Source: an uncultured Sphingomonadaceae bacterium | GTDB taxonomy: Bacteria > Pseudomonadota > Alphaproteobacteria > Sphingomonadales > Sphingomonadaceae | Length of the DNA: 64,000 nt | Assembly: GCA_937995515.1 (NCBI GenBank) | Contig: CALKJZ010000012.1 | Coordinates: 1-64,000, forward strand | Direction: 5' to 3' | In this document: in pieces, positions 54,622 to 62,552 of the stretch | Layout: the number at the start of each line of letters is the position of its first letter | Numbering within the stretch: position 1 is the first letter of the stretch | Program-made: the position numbers and the translations under genes | Notes under the pieces: generated by a model | The model's database searches: none | Seen by the model: the letters and a program-made list of their open reading frames with translations, nothing else | Told to the model about the DNA's origin: nothing

Positions 54622-57600
54622 TCAGGCCACCAGCCGCATGGGCGGGCCGGCCGGCGCAATCTCGGTGCCCGCGACCGCCGGGTGGTTGGCAAGATCGGCA
54701 TCGAGCCCCGGGCGCAGCCGGAAATCCTGGCCGAGGCGCAGGAGCGCCCGGCCGGTGCCGGTCGGCACCTCCACCACCACTTCCGAGCGCCCGCCGCGCT
54801 CGAGGTTCAGCATGAGGAAGGTTGCCACATCCGCTTCGGCCTCGGGGTGAAGACGGATCGTGAGCCGCGCGCGCGCCGAGGCGGCGAGCTCGGCGAGCGG
54901 CCGGGCGGCACGGATGGTGACCGATGGCTCGCCGCCGCCCTCGCGGAAGGCGAGCTCTACCTGAAAGAGGAGCGGCACGCCCTCCTCGGCCGAATGTTTG
55001 AGCAGGTCCTGGACCGCCGGGTCGAAACAGCGGGCAGACCAGCTTCCGCCCTGGTCGGAGATGTCTGCGGTCAGAAACCGGTCGTCGCTGCGCCCGCCGG
55101 GCCTGGTGCGCCAGCGCAGCGCCTGCACCAGCCCGGCCAGCGTGACGGGAACCCGCGTGCCGGGCTCGCCCGTGAGCTCGAGGACCGTGCGCCCGGGCCT
55201 GACCCCGCGCTCGACCAGCACCGGCGCGTGGCTGTCGACCGGGTGGCCCGAGACATGGAAGCCGAAGGCTGCATGTTCGCGCATCAGCCGCTCGACCTGG
55301 CTCCACGGCTTGGCCGGCGGCAGCGGCACGGGCTCGGGGTCGTCGCTGCTCCCGAAGAGGGCTGCCTGGCCCGTCTCGCGCGCGCGGGCGGCCGCTTGCG
55401 CGGCTGCGAGCAGACGATCTGCGCCCGCGCAGAGCCGCGCCCGGTTCGGCTCCAGCGCGTCGAAGGCGCCGGCGGCTGCGAGCACCTCGAACTGGCGGCG
55501 GTTGAGCTGGCGCGGGTCGAGCCGGGCGACGAAGTCGGCGATCGAGCGGAAGGGGCCATGGGCTTCCCGCTCGGCGACGAGTGCGGCCATCGCTGCCTCG
55601 CCAACACCCTTCAGCGCGCCGAGCCCGTAGCGCACGGCAAGCGTTCCACCGGCGGTTTCCTCGATCGAAAAATCCGCCCCGCTGCGGTTGATGCAAGGTG
55701 GCAGCAGCGGCACGCCTGCGCGCCGCATGTCTTCCACCAGCACGGCCAGCTTGTCGGTGTCGTGGATATCGTAGGCAAGGCTTGCGGCATAGAAGGCCGC
55801 CGGATGGTGCGCCTTTGCCCAGGCGGTCTGCAGGGCGATGAGCGCATAGGCCGCCGCGTGGCTCTTGTTGAAGCCATAGCCGGCGAACTTGTCGACAAGC
55901 GCGAAGATCCGCTCCGCGTCGCGGCGGTCCACCCCGCGGGCGACTGCGCCTTCGACGAAGCGCGCGGTCTGCGCGTCCATTCCCTCGCGGTCCTTCTTGC
56001 CCATCGCCCGCCGCAGGAGGTCGGCCTCGCCCAGCGAATAGCCGGCCAGCACCTGCGCGATCTGCATCACCTGCTCCTGATAGATGATGATGCCATAGGT
56101 CGGCTCGAGAATGGGCCGCAGCGAGGGGTAGAGATAGTCGGGTTTCTCCTGGCCCCATTTGCGCGCGGCAAAGCTCGGGATATTGTCCATGGGGCCCGGG
56201 CGATAAAGGGCGGCAAGGGCGATGAGGTCCTCGAACCGGTCCGGGCGGACCAGCGCAAGCGCCCGGCGCATGCCTGCGCTTTCGAACTGGAAGATGCCCA
56301 CTGTCTCCCCCCGGGTCATCAGTGCATAGACCTCCGGGTCGTCGAGCGGGATCGCCTGGAAATCGACCTTTGTGCCGCGCTCGGCCAGAAGCGACCTGAT
56401 CCGCGCCAGCACCGAAAGGGTGCGCAGGCCGAGAAAGTCGAATTTCACAAGCCCTGCGGCTTCCGACCATTTGAGATCGTACTGGGTGACGGGCATGTTG
56501 CTCTTCGGGTCGAGCTGGAGCGGCACGAGCCTGCTGAGCGGCCGGTCGGCGATCACGATGCCGGCCGCGTGGGTGGAGCTGTGGCGGGGCAGGCCCTCGA
56601 GCGCGCGGGCGATGGCAACCAGCCGCGCGACCCGCGGGTCGGCCTCGATCTCGGCCACGAACTCCGGCACGCCGGCCAGCGTGCGGGCGAGATCCCACGG
56701 GTCTGCCGGGTTGTTGGGGATCAGCTTGGACAGGCGGTCGATCTGGCCGAAGGGCAGCTGCATCACCCGCCCCACGTCCTTCACCACCTGGCGTGCCTTC
56801 AGCGTGCCGAAGGTGATGATCTGGGCCACCTGCGCCCGCCCGTAGCGCTCGGTCACATAGCGGATCACCTCCTCGCGCCGGGTTTCGCAGAAATCGATGT
56901 CGAAATCGGGCATCGACATCCGCTCCGGGTTGAGGAAGCGCTCGAACAGCAGTCCAAGCGGCAACGGGTCGAGATCGGTGATGCCGAGCGCCCAAGCCAC
57001 GAGCGAGCCAGCGCCCGACCCGCGGCCCGGGCCCACCGGGATGCCTCTTGCCTTCGCCCAGCCGATGAAATCGGCAACGATCAGGAAATAGCCGGCAAAG
57101 CCCTTGGCGGAGATGACCTCGAGCTCGAACGACAGGCGCTCGGCATAGGCGGCACGGTCAATCTCCCGCGCGCCGGAAAGGCGGGCGGCAAGGCCCTGTT
57201 CCGCGCGTTCGGCAAGGGTTTGCCGTTCGGCTGCCGCGTCGGCGAGCAGGCGCGGCAGCACCGGGGCCGAGCCGCGGACGGCGAAGGCCGAGCGGCGCGC
57301 GACGACGCAGGTGTTGGCAATCGCCTCGGGCAGGTCGGCAAAGCGCGCCTCCATCTCGGCCGCGCTCGCCGGCAGGCAATGGGCCGGGTTGGACTGCACG
57401 CGCTCCTCGGCGTCGAGATACTGGCCGGTGGCGATGCAGAGCATGGCATCGTGGGCGGCGTGGCCCGAGGGTTCGAGAAAGCGCGCGATGTGGCTGGCCA
57501 CCAGCGGCAGGCCGTGCGCGTGGGCGAGGTCGAGAAGGCCGGCCTCGCTGGCCGCCTCCACCGGGTCTCCGGTGCGGGAGATCTCCACGAACAGCCGGTC

Positions 57601-58101
57601 GGGGAAGATGGCGGCAAGGTGCTGCAGCAGCTGGCGGGCGGCGGCATCCTGCCCCTCGGCGAGCAGGCGGCACAGCCCGCCATCGGCAGCCCCGGTGAGC
57701 GCGAGGAGGCCTGCGCCATGATCGGCCAGCCGTGCAAGCGGCAGCGCGGGCCCGAGCCGCGGGTCGGCCTCGAGATGCGCCGCGCTCACCAGCGCCAGGA
57801 GGTTCGCCCAGCCGGTGGCATTCTGGGCGATGAGCGCCAGCCAGTCGACAGGCGGGAGCATGCCAGGCCTCAGCGCCCCCTCCGGAACGGGGCGGACAAC
57901 CGGCAGGAGCACGCCGCACAGCGGCTGCACGCCGGCTGCAAGGCAGGCCTTGGCGAAGGGCATGGCGGCGTGGAGGTTGCCGCGGTCGGTGAGCGCGGTC
58001 GCCGGGAAGCCCCGCTCGGCACAGGCCTCGGCCAGCGCCTCCACGCGGATGGTCGAATCCAGCATCGAGAAACAGGACTGAACGCGGAGCGGCACGAACA
58101 T
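54622..58101 (-). CDS. dnaE: DNA polymerase III subunit alpha
   Basis: 1159 residues. PHP domain at the N-terminus (FVPLRVQSCFSMLDSTI, ATALTDRGNLHAAM). Polymerase core with GPGRGSGAGSLVAWALGITDLDPL and the catalytic Asp pair PDFDIDFCETRREEVI, finger region YQEQVMQIAQVLAGYSLGEADLLRRAMGKK, and a C-terminal OB-fold (VTLAGLVQALRWRT). This is the replicative DnaE1 form, not the error-prone ImuC. In related genomes it often follows lolD; here it is inverted and separated by the metalloprotease island. Confidence 0.98.
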   Translation of the reverse strand: MFVPLRVQSCFSMLDSTIRVEALAEACAERGFPATALTDRGNLHAAMPFAKACLAAGVQPLCGVLLPVVRPVPEGALRPGMLPPVDWLALIAQNATGWANLLALVSAAHLEADPRLGPALPLARLADHGAGLLALTGAADGGLCRLLAEGQDAAARQLLQHLAAIFPDRLFVEISRTGDPVEAASEAGLLDLAHAHGLPLVASHIARFLEPSGHAAHDAMLCIATGQYLDAEERVQSNPAHCLPASAAEMEARFADLPEAIANTCVVARRSAFAVRGSAPVLPRLLADAAAERQTLAERAEQGLAARLSGAREIDRAAYAERLSFELEVISAKGFAGYFLIVADFIGWAKARGIPVGPGRGSGAGSLVAWALGITDLDPLPLGLLFERFLNPERMSMPDFDIDFCETRREEVIRYVTERYGRAQVAQIITFGTLKARQVVKDVGRVMQLPFGQIDRLSKLIPNNPADPWDLARTLAGVPEFVAEIEADPRVARLVAIARALEGLPRHSSTHAAGIVIADRPLSRLVPLQLDPKSNMPVTQYDLKWSEAAGLVKFDFLGLRTLSVLARIRSLLAERGTKVDFQAIPLDDPEVYALMTRGETVGIFQFESAGMRRALALVRPDRFEDLIALAALYRPGPMDNIPSFAARKWGQEKPDYLYPSLRPILEPTYGIIIYQEQVMQIAQVLAGYSLGEADLLRRAMGKKDREGMDAQTARFVEGAVARGVDRRDAERIFALVDKFAGYGFNKSHAAAYALIALQTAWAKAHHPAAFYAASLAYDIHDTDKLAVLVEDMRRAGVPLLPPCINRSGADFSIEETAGGTLAVRYGLGALKGVGEAAMAALVAEREAHGPFRSIADFVARLDPRQLNRRQFEVLAAAGAFDALEPNRARLCAGADRLLAAAQAAARARETGQAALFGSSDDPEPVPLPPAKPWSQVERLMREHAAFGFHVSGHPVDSHAPVLVERGVRPGRTVLELTGEPGTRVPVTLAGLVQALRWRTRPGGRSDDRFLTADISDQGGSWSARCFDPAVQDLLKHSAEEGVPLLFQVELAFREGGGEPSVTIRAARPLAELAASARARLTIRLHPEAEADVATFLMLNLERGGRSEVVVEVPTGTGRALLRLGQDFRLRPGLDADLANHPAVAGTEIAPAGPPMRLVA

Positions 58102-58164
58102 CGGCCCATCCTGCGGCGGCCGCGGCTCCGGCTCAAGCGGCCGTGGGCGTTTTCCTGTGGATGG

Positions 58165-58935
58165 TCAGCCGGCAGGCGCCTTGCCGGCCGCGAAGCGGAC
58201 GATCGGTGCTGCGAATTCCTCGGCACGCGCGGGGTCGTGCGCCGGGTGCCGGCCGGGCCACAGGTGGGCGGCGGCATCGGGCCGGATCCGCCGGGCCATC
58301 GCAAAGCTTGCGGCCTGGCTGTCGCCTTCGGCGCCGAGGATGAGAAGCGGTCGGGCCACGGCTGCGAGTGCCTCCTCCGGGTCGTAGGCCGCGCAGACGG
58401 GCGCAGACGAGACGAACCCGGTCTCCAACATGGCGAGCATGGCGGCGAACGGGTCTCCGCCGCCATACTCGGCAAGGAGGCCTTCCACGCGCGCCACCAC
58501 CTCGGCGAGTGACGCCGGAAGCGGCCTTGCGTCGATTGCGGCAAAGGCCGCCCGCAGCTCGGGGGAGAGGAAGGGCAGCCCGTCGACCATCAGCCGCGAG
58601 ACGCGCTCGGGATGGGTGCGGGCGAGCTCCAGCGCCACGGCGCCGCCCACATGCGCGCCATAGACCGCCAGCTGCGCGATGCCGAGCGCGTCCATGGCGT
58701 CGGCAAGGCTGTCGGCCCAGTCCGCCATGGTCCAGGGGTTTCCCCGGGGGTTGGAGCGTCCATAGCCCGGAAGATCCGGCATCAGCAGCCGCACGGCGGC
58801 AAAGGCAGGCGCGAGCGGCACGAACATGGCGCCCGAGAGCGGGGTCATGTGGACGAGCATGAGCGGCGGGCCAGATCCGCCGGAATCCCTCAGGTGGAGT
58901 TGGCCGTGCCGGGTGTCGAGATAGGCCTTGCGCAT
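58165..58935 (-). CDS. Alpha/beta hydrolase with His at the nucleophile elbow
   Basis: 256 residues with a complete alpha/beta hydrolase layout: oxyanion-loop region LVHMTPLSGAMF, DLPGYGRSNP, elbow VYGAHVGGAVALELA, and a C-terminal His region GRHPAHDPAR. The usual Ser/Asp/Cys in GxNuxG is His95 here. A small group of hydrolases with GxHTG-type elbows is known to me only by sequence, so it may be a lyase, an isomerase or inactive. It is divergent from the membrane protein gene and sits at the edge of the right-hand catabolic cluster. Confidence 0.82.
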   Translation of the reverse strand: MRKAYLDTRHGQLHLRDSGGSGPPLMLVHMTPLSGAMFVPLAPAFAAVRLLMPDLPGYGRSNPRGNPWTMADWADSLADAMDALGIAQLAVYGAHVGGAVALELARTHPERVSRLMVDGLPFLSPELRAAFAAIDARPLPASLAEVVARVEGLLAEYGGGDPFAAMLAMLETGFVSSAPVCAAYDPEEALAAVARPLLILGAEGDSQAASFAMARRIRPDAAAHLWPGRHPAHDPARAEEFAAPIVRFAAGKAPAG

Positions 58936-59058
58936 GGGCAGGGAGCTGACCCCGGGCCCCAACGAAGGCAAAAGGCGCCCCTTGCCGTTTTCCGCGGGGC
59001 GGAGACTTGCGCGGCAGGGAGGTGGCGGCCCGGGTGCGCAGGCGTCACACTTCGCCCC

Positions 59059-59610
59059 ATGGCCGGGCAGTTTGCACTCCTCAACCTTCTCTTCCTTGCC
59101 GTGGCTGCGGCGGTGCTGCTCTGGGCGCAGCGCCGCACGCGGCCCGGCCCGCCGTTTCCGGGGCCGCGGCCGGTCGGGCCGCTGTTCAAGGCATGGCTGG
59201 TGGTGATCTGGCTGGTGGGGATGGCGCTGCCGCTCGTCGCCCTGCTCGTCGACGGGGTGGCGGGCGGGCAGGCGGCCGTGCGCGCGGCGCTCGGCTGGTA
59301 TCTCCTCCTGTTCGTCGCCCAGATCGGCTTCGAGCTTCTGGCATGGAAGCGCTGGCGCTCGCCCGTGTGGGTGATCGTGCCGTGCCTGTTCCTGCCGTGG
59401 CGGCTGTTCCAGGTGACGATGGGGCTGATGGTGGTCGAGGGGCCGCCCTTGTCGGTTGCCACGCTGTGGGCGCTGATGCTTCTTTGGGTGATCAACATCG
59501 GCGTGCATTATTCCAACATTCCCAACAGCCTGCGCTGGGACGCCCATCCGGCGGATGCCCGCTTTGCGGCGCTTGGCCACCCCAACCCGTTTCGGAAGGG
59601 GGCGCAGTGA
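59059..59610 (+). CDS. Hypothetical integral membrane protein
   Basis: 183 residues with about four or five hydrophobic segments (about 5-22, 44-64, 76-95, 104-125 and 130-150), then a soluble tail containing NIPNSLRWDAHPADARFAALGHPNPF. No family recognised. Its stop overlaps the GTG start of the dioxygenase gene, so the two are coupled. A role in transport or in membrane-localising the dioxygenase substrate is possible but unsupported. Confidence 0.75.
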   Translation: MAGQFALLNLLFLAVAAAVLLWAQRRTRPGPPFPGPRPVGPLFKAWLVVIWLVGMALPLVALLVDGVAGGQAAVRAALGWYLLLFVAQIGFELLAWKRWRSPVWVIVPCLFLPWRLFQVTMGLMVVEGPPLSVATLWALMLLWVINIGVHYSNIPNSLRWDAHPADARFAALGHPNPFRKGAQ

Positions 59611-60482
59611 GGCTGACGCCCGAACATGTCGCGCAGTATCGCGAGGAGGGCTGCACCCGGGTGGAGGGGGCCTTCTCGGCCGAGTGGGTCGACCGCCTTC
59701 GTGGCGCCGTGGCGCGCTGCCGGGCGGCGCTGGAGGCCGGCGCGCCGCTTCCGGCTGTGGGCTCGGTGGGGCCGCGCAACCCGCCCTCGCTGCATCGCAC
59801 CGGCAGCGGCGGCGTGCAGCTTCGCAACTGCATGGCGGCCGACCGCGCCTTTCTCGACTGGCTTGCCGAAAGCCCGGCCGCCGAGCTGGTGGGCCGCCTC
59901 ACAGGGGCCCGCCACGTGCGCTTCTGGATGGATGCAACATTCATCAAGGAAGGCTCGGATGCCGAAACGGCCACGCCCTGGCACAACGACGTGTGCACCT
60001 TTCCCTTCACCGGCGAGCAGCAGCCGAGCCTGTGGGTGGCGCTGACCGACGTCGACGAGGACAATGCCCCCATGCTGACGCTCGCCGGCTCAAGCCGGGA
60101 CCGCTGGCGCTACCATTCGCCGCTTTCGCGGCAGGATCTGACGCTCGAGGGCTACCGGCCTTGGCGCGAGCTTCTGGAGCGGGTGGCGGCGCCCGATGCC
60201 GATATCCGGGTGTGGCCGGCGCGCGCGGGGGATGCGCTGCTCATCCATCCGCGCACGATCCACGCCAGCCGCGCCCAGGCGCCGGGGCGTGCGGGCCCGC
60301 GCATGGCCTTCACCACGCGCTGGCTCGGCTCGGATGTGATCTGGGCGCCCGATGCGCTCTCGGTGACGGTGAGCGGCCTGTCAGACCATCCGGCGATGGT
60401 ACCGGGCGCGCCGCCGCCGGAGTCGCTCTTCCCGATCCTCTGGCGGGCCGAAGCCGCCGGCCGGCCGGCCGGAAGCGCCTAG
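59607..60482 (+). CDS. Phytanoyl-CoA dioxygenase (PhyH) family protein
   Basis: 291 residues from the GTG at 59607, with GGAAGGGGG upstream. The Fe(II) site is H126xD128 in TPWHNDVCTFPF and a distal His in DALLIHPRTIHAS; an Arg for 2-oxoglutarate follows in GPRMAFTTRW. PhyH enzymes hydroxylate carbon alpha to a carboxyl or CoA thioester, or act on other natural products. It overlaps the membrane protein gene by four bases and is convergent with the DUF1838 gene, overlapping it by four bases at the ends. Confidence 0.9.
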   Translation: MRLTPEHVAQYREEGCTRVEGAFSAEWVDRLRGAVARCRAALEAGAPLPAVGSVGPRNPPSLHRTGSGGVQLRNCMAADRAFLDWLAESPAAELVGRLTGARHVRFWMDATFIKEGSDAETATPWHNDVCTFPFTGEQQPSLWVALTDVDEDNAPMLTLAGSSRDRWRYHSPLSRQDLTLEGYRPWRELLERVAAPDADIRVWPARAGDALLIHPRTIHASRAQAPGRAGPRMAFTTRWLGSDVIWAPDALSVTVSGLSDHPAMVPGAPPPESLFPILWRAEAAGRPAGSA

Positions 60483-61522
60483 CCCCCGGCCTTCTGGGCC
60501 GCGGTGAACCAGGCCGGGAGCTGCGGGTCGGGCGCGCGCGGCACCGGCTGGCCGGGTGGCACGGGCGCGGGCTGCTGCAGGCGCGCATACCATTCGAGGC
60601 TCGAAAGACTCGGCTCCTCCCACCGGTCGGGCGCCTCGAGATATTTGGGCTGGTGCTTTGCCACCCAGTCGACCGTCCTGCGGTCGATCTGGTCGAGCGA
60701 ATCCACCGCGCCCATGAAGGTATGATACTGGCAGTGGCCGGGGGTGGGGCCCATCAGCATCCACGGCAGCCACGGGGTCGTGCGGCTCCAGGTGCCATGA
60801 TAGGTCACGCTGGTACGGCCCCGGTCCTGCATCTCGTGCCAGTCGATCTGGTAGAGGAACACCTCCGTCACCTGCGCGAAGGGGTGGCCGCTCTCGCGCG
60901 GCCATCTGGCAGGCTGCAGCGCCGAGGGGTAGAAGAGGTTGATGTGGCTGAAGAGGTGCAGCCGGTCGCCGTGGCGGGTCCAGTCGAGCAGCAGGGGCTG
61001 GGGCGGCGGGACATTCCGGTTGAGCCCGCCGTAGGAGGGCGGGGCAGGGCGGAACGCGGTGATCGTGTGGTTGAACGGGTCGTTCATGATGTGGACGACC
61101 TTCACCCGTTCGTTGAGATAGGGGTTCACCCACTCGTCGAGCACCTCCCCCGTCTCAAGATCGGTATAAAGGCCGATCTCGCGCAGCACCTTGCGATAGC
61201 CCTCTCCGTCTTCGAGCGGCAGGAGGCGCGCGGTCGAGAGCATGGTGAAGCCGACAAGGTCGCGCACCGCCTCCCCAGGCCGGACACCCTGCACGATCCC
61301 GCGCGCCCAGCCATATTTCGTGCTCTTCATGTCGGTGTTGCCAAGCAGGCGGGCCCAGGCCTCGCGGTTGCCCGCCGGCGTCGTCAGGTCGAGGAGCGGC
61401 CCGCCGAGCGCGCTGGCAGACCGCTCCGGCCGGCCGATGGCATGGGCAGGCCCGCCTGCCGCGAGGCCTGCGCCCGCCGTCAGCACGGCCGAGGCCATCA
61501 GAAGTTCGCGCCGCTCGATCAT
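60479..61522 (-). CDS. DUF1838 family protein, Tat-like signal
   Basis: 347 residues from the ATG at 61522, preceded by GGAGGAC. The N-terminus IERRELLMASAVLTAGAGLAAG looks like a twin-arginine signal ending at PAHA. The mature region matches the DUF1838 family (GFTMLSTARLLPLEDGEGY, EWVNPYLNERVKVVHIMNDP, DRGRTSVTYHGTWSRTTPWLPWMLMG). Function is unknown; members occur in proteobacterial degradation clusters. It is divergent from the IclR gene, its likely regulator. Confidence 0.88.
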   Translation of the reverse strand: MIERRELLMASAVLTAGAGLAAGGPAHAIGRPERSASALGGPLLDLTTPAGNREAWARLLGNTDMKSTKYGWARGIVQGVRPGEAVRDLVGFTMLSTARLLPLEDGEGYRKVLREIGLYTDLETGEVLDEWVNPYLNERVKVVHIMNDPFNHTITAFRPAPPSYGGLNRNVPPPQPLLLDWTRHGDRLHLFSHINLFYPSALQPARWPRESGHPFAQVTEVFLYQIDWHEMQDRGRTSVTYHGTWSRTTPWLPWMLMGPTPGHCQYHTFMGAVDSLDQIDRRTVDWVAKHQPKYLEAPDRWEEPSLSSLEWYARLQQPAPVPPGQPVPRAPDPQLPAWFTAAQKAGG

Positions 61523-61599
61523 CCAAGTCCTCCGCACCAACACCGCTTCCTTCCCGCGAAAGGCTTTGACACGGGTGCGCCTGCCCGCAAAATGTCCAC

Positions 61600-62433
61600 A
61601 TGGCGGATATCGAGGCAAGCGGACCGGATGCCGCCGGCGCGGGCGCGCCCGAGCGCGATGGCAACGTGCGCGCGATCGCGCGCGGGCTCGCCGTGCTCCA
61701 GGTCATCAACCGCGGCGGCTCCGTCACCATGATGCAGATCAGCCGGGGCGCCGGCATTCCCTACCCGACGGCCGTGCGCATCGTCGAGACCCTCATCGCC
61801 GAAGGGATGGTGGAACGCGAGCCAGCGCGCAAGCGCTACCGGCCGACGGCGCTCGTGCGCACGCTTGCCTCCGGATATCAGGCCGATGACGATCTCGTGG
61901 CCATTGCCCGGCCGATCATCGTCGATCTGACACGGCGCCTGCTGTGGCCTGTCTCGATCTCGACTCGGGTCGGCACCATGATGATGGTGCAGGATTCCAC
62001 CCATCAGCTGACCTCGCTCACCCTGCACAACTACGCACCGGGCTTCACGCTGCCACTGGCCGAATGCGCCTCCGGCAAGGTCTGGCTGGCGTTTGCCGAG
62101 CCGGCCGAGCTTGCCATGGTGGTGGCCGGCTTTGCCCGCAGCGACGGGCCGGCCGAGCGGATGGGCCGCCTGCTGCTCGCCGACGACGGGCTCCTGCGCA
62201 AGATCCGCGCCCAGGGCTATGCCACCCAGGCGCGCAACACCTATACCGCAACCCCGGGCAAGACGTCGTCGCTTGCCGCACCCGTGTTCCGCAACGGCCG
62301 GGTGGCAGGCGCGCTCAGCCTCATCTTCTTCGCAGCCGCCATGCCAATCCGCGAGGCCGAGGCGCGCTATGCCGGCGCGCTGATGGAGGCCGCAGCGGCG
62401 ATCTCGCGCGCGCTGGACGAGACGGCAGGCTGA
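61600..62433 (+). CDS. IclR family transcriptional regulator
   Basis: 277 residues. N-terminal winged helix (VRAIARGLAVLQVINRGGSVTMMQISRGAGIPYPTAVRIVETL in pieces) and a C-terminal effector domain with GFTLPLAECASGKVWLA and SLAAPVFRNGRVAGALSLIF. IclR proteins control catabolic genes in answer to aromatic or aliphatic acids. It sits between the divergent DUF1838 gene and the TonB receptor. A TTGACA at 61566-61571 lies too close to the start for a normal leader. A clear terminator follows. Confidence 0.93.
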   Translation: MADIEASGPDAAGAGAPERDGNVRAIARGLAVLQVINRGGSVTMMQISRGAGIPYPTAVRIVETLIAEGMVEREPARKRYRPTALVRTLASGYQADDDLVAIARPIIVDLTRRLLWPVSISTRVGTMMMVQDSTHQLTSLTLHNYAPGFTLPLAECASGKVWLAFAEPAELAMVVAGFARSDGPAERMGRLLLADDGLLRKIRAQGYATQARNTYTATPGKTSSLAAPVFRNGRVAGALSLIFFAAAMPIREAEARYAGALMEAAAAISRALDETAG

Positions 62434-62445
62434 TCGGCGCAAGAG

Positions 62446-62468
62446 TCTCCGACAGCCGGAGATTTTTT
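62446..62468 (+). terminator. Rho-independent terminator after the IclR gene
   Basis: TCTCCG and CGGAGA form a 6-bp stem around ACAGC (62446-62462), followed directly by six T residues (62463-62468). This is the clearest intrinsic terminator in the window and separates the regulator from the TonB receptor. Confidence 0.88.
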
Positions 62469-62552
62469 GCGGGACTGCGCGCGGTTGGCCAGCAAGGCGT
62501 CACCTAGCGGCAAAAACGAAGCGCACACCAACCGCGAAAGAGGGGATCGATC

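Noticed and set aside
54682-58512. Very long open frame on the plus strand opposite dnaE
   Set aside because: It is antisense to a fully conserved DnaE and has the composition of a GC-rich shadow frame; no domain is recognisable.
61566-61594. Sigma-70 promoter for the IclR gene
   Set aside because: TTGACA is present but the -10 is poor (AAAATG) and would leave only a few bases before the start codon.
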